A DNA stretch of 64,000 nt from Desulfitobacterium_A sp035539115 (lineage in GTDB: Bacteria; Bacillota; Desulfitobacteriia; Desulfitobacteriales; Desulfitobacteriaceae), in assembly GCF_035539115.1 (NCBI RefSeq), contig NZ_DATLJA010000092.1, positions 1 to 64,000 of the forward strand. Direction: 5' to 3'. The notes below the pieces were generated by a model. That model did not search any database and had not been told where the DNA came from. It was given only the letters and a program-made list of their open reading frames with translations. Numbering within the stretch: the stretch's first letter is position 1; each line of letters begins with the position of its first letter. Positions 59,251 through 64,000 of the stretch are shown one piece after another. Position numbers and translations under genes: made by a program.

Positions 59251-60006
59251 TTAACGGATACGATTACGTAGTTCCCCAATGCCTTCAACCTGGACCACGA
59301 TTTCGTCTCCCGATTTCATCGGACTAACCCCTTCTGGAGTACCCGTCAGAATAACGTCCCCAGGCAGCAGGGTCATCACTTGGGATATAAAGCTCACAAG
59401 CTTAGTTATCGGATTCAGGAAATAGTGTGTATTGGAAGACTGTTTAACTTTGCCATTGAGAATCGCGCGAACATCTAAATGGTTAGGATCAAGATCGGTA
59501 ACGATCCAAGGCCCAAGTGGGCAAAATGTATCGAAACCCTTTCCTCTCGTCCATTGTCCGTCTTTACGCTGGAGATCACGAGCTGTTACATCATTACCGC
59601 AGGTATACCCGAAAATATAGTCAAAGGCCTTATCTTCAGAGATATCTTTGGCAGTTTTACCTATAACCACAGCCAATTCTGCTTCATGATCCACCTGCTG
59701 GCTCATCGCCGGAGCAATGATTTCAGCCTCTGGCCCGATCACGGATGTGTTCGGTTTAATAAAGATGATAGGGTCCTCAGGCTTGCTTCCTCCAAATTCT
59801 GCAATGTGCTTCGCATAGTTTAACCCGATACAAACCACTTTGCTGGGGTGAACGGGAGCCAGTAATTGTACATCCTTAAAAGTGAGAATTTGGCCTGTGG
59901 GCAGATTCTCTTTTTCAAGGAAAGAGCGGTCTAAGACCGTTATTTTTTCTCCATCCAGCGTACCGAACCGAATTGCACCCTCATGGATGAACCGTATGTA
60001 TTTCAT
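59251..60006 (-). CDS. Fumarylacetoacetate hydrolase family protein
   Basis: The 251-residue protein has the FAH fold landmarks KVVCIGLNYAKHIAEFG, DHEAELAVVIGK (metal-binding acidic residues), FDTFCPLGPW and PGDVILTGTPEGVSP. Members act as hydrolases, isomerases or decarboxylases on beta-diketo acids such as oxaloacetate or acylpyruvates. ATG 60006 follows AAAGGAG; the frame is open to 60027. It precedes mqnA by 18 bases. Confidence 0.93.
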   Translation of the reverse strand: MKYIRFIHEGAIRFGTLDGEKITVLDRSFLEKENLPTGQILTFKDVQLLAPVHPSKVVCIGLNYAKHIAEFGGSKPEDPIIFIKPNTSVIGPEAEIIAPAMSQQVDHEAELAVVIGKTAKDISEDKAFDYIFGYTCGNDVTARDLQRKDGQWTRGKGFDTFCPLGPWIVTDLDPNHLDVRAILNGKVKQSSNTHYFLNPITKLVSFISQVMTLLPGDVILTGTPEGVSPMKSGDEIVVQVEGIGELRNRIR

Positions 60007-60040
60007 TCTTTCTTCTCCTTTCTTCAACTACGCGGACAAA

Positions 60041-61264
60041 TCAAATCCCTATTCGACTTTCTTGAACAGATTCCTTCTCATGAGGTCCAAATACCCGCCA
60101 ATAAAATAAACTTGCGGACAAATAGAGCAGGGCGGTTAGAAAATAAGGACTACTATACCCCATTGTCCCCATGAGCCAACCGCCAATGCTTGCACTCAAA
60201 GCCCGGCTTAAATTCTGGGACATACTGACAAGGCTAGACACTGTACTGCGTAACTTTAAAGGAGTAATCTCCATGGTAAAGCTTCCGCTAATCGGATTAT
60301 TCATATTCATTAATATATTGCGTAGTAAAAAGGAAACAATAACGATCCCCAACGATTGCGGCAAAGCAATCATCAAAAGGAGTGGGATGGATAGCATTTG
60401 GAAAATAACAACGGATTTCACTTTGCCCAGACTATGCATTAACAATGGAGCGAGCAAGCCCGCCGAAGCCACCCCAACCTGAGATATCGACATCACTATG
60501 CCCACAAGATCAAGGGAAGCATGCAATTTTTGGGAAAGGAAAATGTTAAAAAAAGGGATTACTAATCCTGCTCCTAAGCCAATCTGAAAATTGTAGACAA
60601 AGACATCCCGGGCTACCCGAGAGGATTTGACAACTCTCCAGTACTCCCGAGCATCAATTTGGGTTCTCGACCGACTCCGTGCTGTGGGGTTGATATCATT
60701 TTGACCCATTAAAGCCGCGAATATCACGGCAATTCCAGGCAAGACTGAGAATAATACCAAACTCCAATGTGCAGAAAAGAGTCCCGGTAGTTTACCTACG
60801 CACAGACTGCCTAAAACAAGGGCGGCAGTCGTCAGGGAAAAATTCACACTGAAAAGATAAGGTTGTGTACTTGAATCACTATTTTCTGCCAAAAGCGGCA
60901 GGGTCACAGCAGCGAGCATACCCTGTCCCATTCCAAAAAGCAATGAAAAAAGCGCTGTTGCCCGGCCAACTGGCATAAGAACCTGTCCCATTAGCCCTCC
61001 ACTCGTGAGGATAAGTGCTATAATTAAAACATTCTTCTTACCCCAGATATCAGCAAGAATTCCTGCTGGAAGAGAAAACACGCCATTAGCTAAAAGACCC
61101 AGGGATAAAATATACCCCAAAAAGGTTTCGCTCTGCCCGGAATTCATAAGAATTATTCCAAATAGGAGGTTAAAGGCGCCTGTACCTAAAGATTGTAGAA
61201 AGGAAGCCGCTAGAAAATATCGTGCATTTCGCGAAAAAGGTCTAGACCCATAACCCCATCGCAT
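60041..61264 (-). CDS. MFS transporter
   Basis: The 407-residue protein has about twelve transmembrane helices and the MFS loop GILADIWGKKNVLI after helix 2. A basic cytosolic loop around residue 200 (NPTARSRSRTQIDAREYW) divides the halves. No substrate signature is visible. It appears to start the transcription unit that continues with the FAH-family and mqnA genes; divergent from nth. Confidence 0.9.
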   Translation of the reverse strand: MRWGYGSRPFSRNARYFLAASFLQSLGTGAFNLLFGIILMNSGQSETFLGYILSLGLLANGVFSLPAGILADIWGKKNVLIIALILTSGGLMGQVLMPVGRATALFSLLFGMGQGMLAAVTLPLLAENSDSSTQPYLFSVNFSLTTAALVLGSLCVGKLPGLFSAHWSLVLFSVLPGIAVIFAALMGQNDINPTARSRSRTQIDAREYWRVVKSSRVARDVFVYNFQIGLGAGLVIPFFNIFLSQKLHASLDLVGIVMSISQVGVASAGLLAPLLMHSLGKVKSVVIFQMLSIPLLLMIALPQSLGIVIVSFLLRNILMNMNNPISGSFTMEITPLKLRSTVSSLVSMSQNLSRALSASIGGWLMGTMGYSSPYFLTALLYLSASLFYWRVFGPHEKESVQESRIGI

Positions 61265-61351
61265 GTCTTCACCTTCTTCGTATTACGGATTTTATTCTAG
61301 CATGCTATGCGTGAAAAGAGCAATAAAGGAAACTAAAGGAGGAGCCTTCCT

Positions 61352-62008
61352 TTGAAAAACATTCGGCAAGCCTCACCCCAAACCATTTTTAAGCTTTTGG
61401 AACAGACGTATCCAGATGCTCATTGCGAGCTCAATTTTTCCAATCCGTTTCAACTGCTCGTGGCAACAATTTTGAGTGCCCAAGCTACAGACCGGAAGGT
61501 TAACCAAATTACGGAACGACTTTTTCAAAAATACGTAACCCCTCAGGACCTTCTTCAGGTCACCCAAGCGGAATTCGAACAGGAAATCAAAGAAATCGGG
61601 CTTTATCATAATAAAGCTAAAAACATTCTAGCCACCTGTCGAATCTTAGTCGAAAAATACCAGGGCAAAGTTCCAGGGAGCTTTGAGGAATTAATAGAAC
61701 TCCCCGGTGTCGGAAGAAAAACGGCCAACGTGGTCCTCAGCAATGCCTTTGGCATCCCTGCTCTGGCTGTTGACACCCATGTTTTGCGAGTCTCAAACCG
61801 TTTGGGACTCGCCGCAGGGAATAACCCGGACCTTGTTGAGGAACAGTTAAAAAACCTGATTCCCCAAGAAAAATGGAGTCAGGCCCATCACCTTCTGATT
61901 TGGCATGGTCGCAGAACCTGCTTGGCTCGACGTCCCCTATGCCTGCTTTGTCCCTTATCCTCAGTTTGTGCAGCCACTCAAAGTGAAGCTAGCTCATCAC
62001 CTCAGTAA
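61352..62008 (+). CDS. nth: Endonuclease III
   Basis: The 218-residue DNA glycosylase/AP lyase has the helix-hairpin-helix LPGVGRKTANVVL with the catalytic lysine, the VDTHVLRVSNRLG aspartate, and the C-x6-C-x2-C-x5-C [4Fe-4S] loop (CLARRPLCLLCPLSSVC). It repairs oxidised pyrimidines. TTG start behind AAAGGAGGAG. Its last 20 bases overlap the 3' end of the HD-GYP gene on the other strand. Confidence 0.96.
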   Translation: MKNIRQASPQTIFKLLEQTYPDAHCELNFSNPFQLLVATILSAQATDRKVNQITERLFQKYVTPQDLLQVTQAEFEQEIKEIGLYHNKAKNILATCRILVEKYQGKVPGSFEELIELPGVGRKTANVVLSNAFGIPALAVDTHVLRVSNRLGLAAGNNPDLVEEQLKNLIPQEKWSQAHHLLIWHGRRTCLARRPLCLLCPLSSVCAATQSEASSSPQ

Positions 62009-63047
62009 TGAAGATTGTACGGTTTTTAATCATATTGTATTCTTTACCCTTGCTTGAATTGAGTTCTGCATCTTCGAAAACACGAACTATCGGACGAGTA
62101 GGCATACTCAGATTTTGATCAACCACGACACCTATTTCCCCAGTACTGAGACGTACGGTAACCCCCGTTGGATAAGCCGCGATATTCTTCAAAAACAAGC
62201 GAACATGTTCTAAGGAAAAAACCTTTCCGACGAGTCCCATCAGGATTTCACATGCTTCATGAGGCATTACCCTTTTTAATCCACTATTATCCGTTGTTAA
62301 CTTGTCAAACATATCGGTAAGCGCGACAATTTGCGCCAAAGGGTGGATTTCTGCGTCTTTCAGATGGCGCGGATAGCCCGTACCGTTAATATGCTCATGA
62401 TGTTGAAAAGCAATATGGGCTACAACCAAACTAAATTCTTTACGTTTTCTTAACTCTTCAAACCCTAAGGTGGTATGTGTTTTGTAACGTTCGCTTTCCT
62501 CTGGAGTTAGGTTTTCGGTTTTGCCGACTAATTCTGGCTCGAGCTGCATCTTGCCGATATCATGAAGCAATGCACCAATCGCTAGGGTTTCCAATTTTTC
62601 CTTATCTAAGAGCATCGCCTTACCCAGGACGGCAGACAAAACACAAACATTGACAGCATGAGCAAACATTTGATTATCCCGACTTCGGATGTCCATGAGG
62701 CTCACCAAAATATCTTTTTTAAACATGATTTCTTCAACAATCTTACTCACGATTTTTTTTAATTCAAAACCATTCAGGTCTTTTCCGAGCCGAACTGCTT
62801 GGGAACTTTTCTCGATCAGTTCCATCGCTTCCCACCGTTGTTCCTCAGTGATCACATCTTCAAATACCACATCATCAAAACGAGCATCTTCAATATAAAC
62901 AATGGATATTCCCATATCCCTTAACTTACCAATATATAAGGGCGTCAGTTTAACATCTTTGCCAAGGAGGACTCTCCCTTTGCTTGAATAAATTGTTTTG
63001 CCCAAGACGTCGCCGATCTTGAGTGAATTTACACTGACTTGTCTCAC
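61989..63047 (-). CDS. HD-GYP domain cyclic-di-GMP phosphodiesterase
   Basis: The 352-residue protein has an N-terminal DUF3391-like region (residues 1-70), then an HD-GYP domain with the HD pair at 162-163 (LLHDIGK), HHEHINGTGYP around 216-226, and DMFDKLTTD. It would hydrolyse c-di-GMP to pGpG or GMP, though no receiver or sensor domain is present. A C-terminal segment (about 295-352) is beta-rich. GTG start after GAGGAAGGGG. It overlaps nth tail to tail. Confidence 0.93.
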   Translation of the reverse strand: MRQVSVNSLKIGDVLGKTIYSSKGRVLLGKDVKLTPLYIGKLRDMGISIVYIEDARFDDVVFEDVITEEQRWEAMELIEKSSQAVRLGKDLNGFELKKIVSKIVEEIMFKKDILVSLMDIRSRDNQMFAHAVNVCVLSAVLGKAMLLDKEKLETLAIGALLHDIGKMQLEPELVGKTENLTPEESERYKTHTTLGFEELRKRKEFSLVVAHIAFQHHEHINGTGYPRHLKDAEIHPLAQIVALTDMFDKLTTDNSGLKRVMPHEACEILMGLVGKVFSLEHVRLFLKNIAAYPTGVTVRLSTGEIGVVVDQNLSMPTRPIVRVFEDAELNSSKGKEYNMIKNRTIFITEVMS

Positions 63048-63198
63048 TTGGACAGCCCCTTCCTCTTTGTCTTCCCACTTCTTCTATCCTACATCATTTC
63101 TCTATGGATTTAAACTTCTACTCTTCAAATGGGACTAAAGGTCAAGAAATATAAAGTTCATTACATCAATTTGAGCTTAGTAAAATGGAGTTGATAGG

Positions 63199-63951
63199 AT
63201 GCTTACTCAACTAATTTTTCTATGTAGTTTTGGTTTTCTAGCCGCGGCTGTAGACGCTATAGCCGGAGGGGGCGGGCTCATTAGCTTACCTGCTTTACTT
63301 TTAGTAGGGATATCCCCTCATTTTGCCCTAGGTACTAATAAGTTTGCAGCTACAATGGGTGCCTTAAACAGTTCCATAACCTTTGCCCGCTCTGGAAAAG
63401 TTTATGTTTCACTTGTTAAATGGCAGATCCCATTTACTCTAGTTGGAGCCTCCTTAGGTGTTTTTTCAGTTCTTCATGTAAATTCGGATTTTTTAAATAA
63501 GGTTGTTCCCGTGCTCATTTTGTTAGTAGGAATATACACCTTATTTCATAAAAACTTAGGTCTTGAGACTCGATTTCAAGGATTAACCCATAGTAATTTA
63601 GCAGTCGGTTGTCTACTCGCCTTCGTGTTAGGATTCTACGACGGCTTTTTTGGTCCGGGTGCAGGCTCTTTCCTAATTTTTCTCTTTATTACCCTATATG
63701 GCTTTGATTTTGTGACATCCTCAGCCAACGCTAAGGTTTTAAATTTTGTAAGTAATTTTATTTCCTTAATTCTCTTCGCCTGGAACGGCAAAATTTTGTA
63801 TGATTATGGTATACCTATGGCGTTCTTTATGCTTCTTGGGTCTCAGTTAGGAACTAAACTTGCCATCCATAAAGGGGCAGGTTTAGTGAAACCTATTTTT
63901 ATTACAATGTCCCTATTAGTTGCCGTCAAACTTATCTACCAATCTCTTTAA
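63199..63951 (+). CDS. TauE/SafE family permease
   Basis: The 250-residue membrane protein has seven or eight helices and the TauE/SafE pattern: DAIAGGGGLISLPALLL, FALGTNKFAATMGAL, GFYDGFFGPGAGSFLIF and SANAKVLNFVSNF. Members export sulfite, sulfoacetate or related anions; the substrate here is unproven. It is divergent from the HD-GYP gene. The ribosome site is weak (GGAG about 10 bases upstream). Confidence 0.9.
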   Translation: MLTQLIFLCSFGFLAAAVDAIAGGGGLISLPALLLVGISPHFALGTNKFAATMGALNSSITFARSGKVYVSLVKWQIPFTLVGASLGVFSVLHVNSDFLNKVVPVLILLVGIYTLFHKNLGLETRFQGLTHSNLAVGCLLAFVLGFYDGFFGPGAGSFLIFLFITLYGFDFVTSSANAKVLNFVSNFISLILFAWNGKILYDYGIPMAFFMLLGSQLGTKLAIHKGAGLVKPIFITMSLLVAVKLIYQSL

Positions 63952-64000
63952 GTTGTTTTCCTGAACGTTCTACGTTTTTGCAATCTGATATGAAATGAGC

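Overview
The window reads as chromosomal DNA of an anaerobic, endospore-forming, menaquinone-containing Firmicute of the Desulfosporosinus/Desulfitobacterium type (Peptococcaceae and relatives). This is inferred from gene content, not from a database match. The evidence is Spo0A, a SpoVR-YhbH-PrkA sporulation cluster, a PdaB-like deacetylase, futalosine-pathway menaquinone genes (mqnE, mqnA), a DUF1858-siroheme reductase, a Mo-bisMGD oxidoreductase, a HesB-type selenoprotein, strong GGAGG ribosome sites, T-box and c-di-AMP riboswitches, and many TTG/GTG starts. I see no prophage, integron, IS transposase, rRNA or CRISPR array.

Layout. 1-7 kb: cyclophilin, two DedA proteins and prkA-yhbH-spoVR. 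7-11 kb: glnA behind a corrinoid adenosyltransferase and a hypothetical gene, then a TPR protein. 11-15 kb: small membrane protein, PdaB-like deacetylase with a hairpin over its ribosome site, TPR-like protein, YitT protein, tRNA-Arg(CCG), thymidylate kinase-like protein. 15.5-23 kb: a complete oligopeptide ABC operon (oppABCDF) preceded by an unusual regulator that joins an ArsR-like HTH to a decayed M29 aminopeptidase domain. 23-28 kb: spo0A with a 0A box, acetyltransferase, ferredoxin, zinc-ribbon protein plus DUF1858-siroheme reductase. 28-35 kb: pssA-psd, dinG, several unknown genes. 35-44 kb: molybdopterin oxidoreductase/MFS/phosphoesterase overlap operon, mqnE, uvrC with a coupled Cys-rich small ORF. 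44-46.3 kb: NlpC/P60 hydrolase under a c-di-AMP riboswitch, a large (~600 nt) structured noncoding RNA, and a HesB-like selenoprotein whose UGA splits the reading frame. 46-53 kb: HD hydrolase, acuA, ahcY, mrp, pepF, CYTH. 53-58 kb: Phe T-box, pheA, thrC, uridine-kinase-like protein. 58-64 kb: mqnA cluster, nth overlapping an HD-GYP gene tail to tail, TauE/SafE permease.

Seven intergenic copies of a mosaic, hairpin-rich repeat (in both orientations) punctuate the window. They sit at 3' ends of genes or in leaders, including one between the pheA T-box terminator and the pheA start codon.

Most promising items: the large RNA at about 45101-45700 (OLE-like size and folding style, but class unproven), the HTH/pseudo-aminopeptidase regulator beside the peptide permease, the selenocysteine HesB gene, the perfect 15-bp hairpin that buries the Shine-Dalgarno of the deacetylase gene, and the mosaic repeat family.
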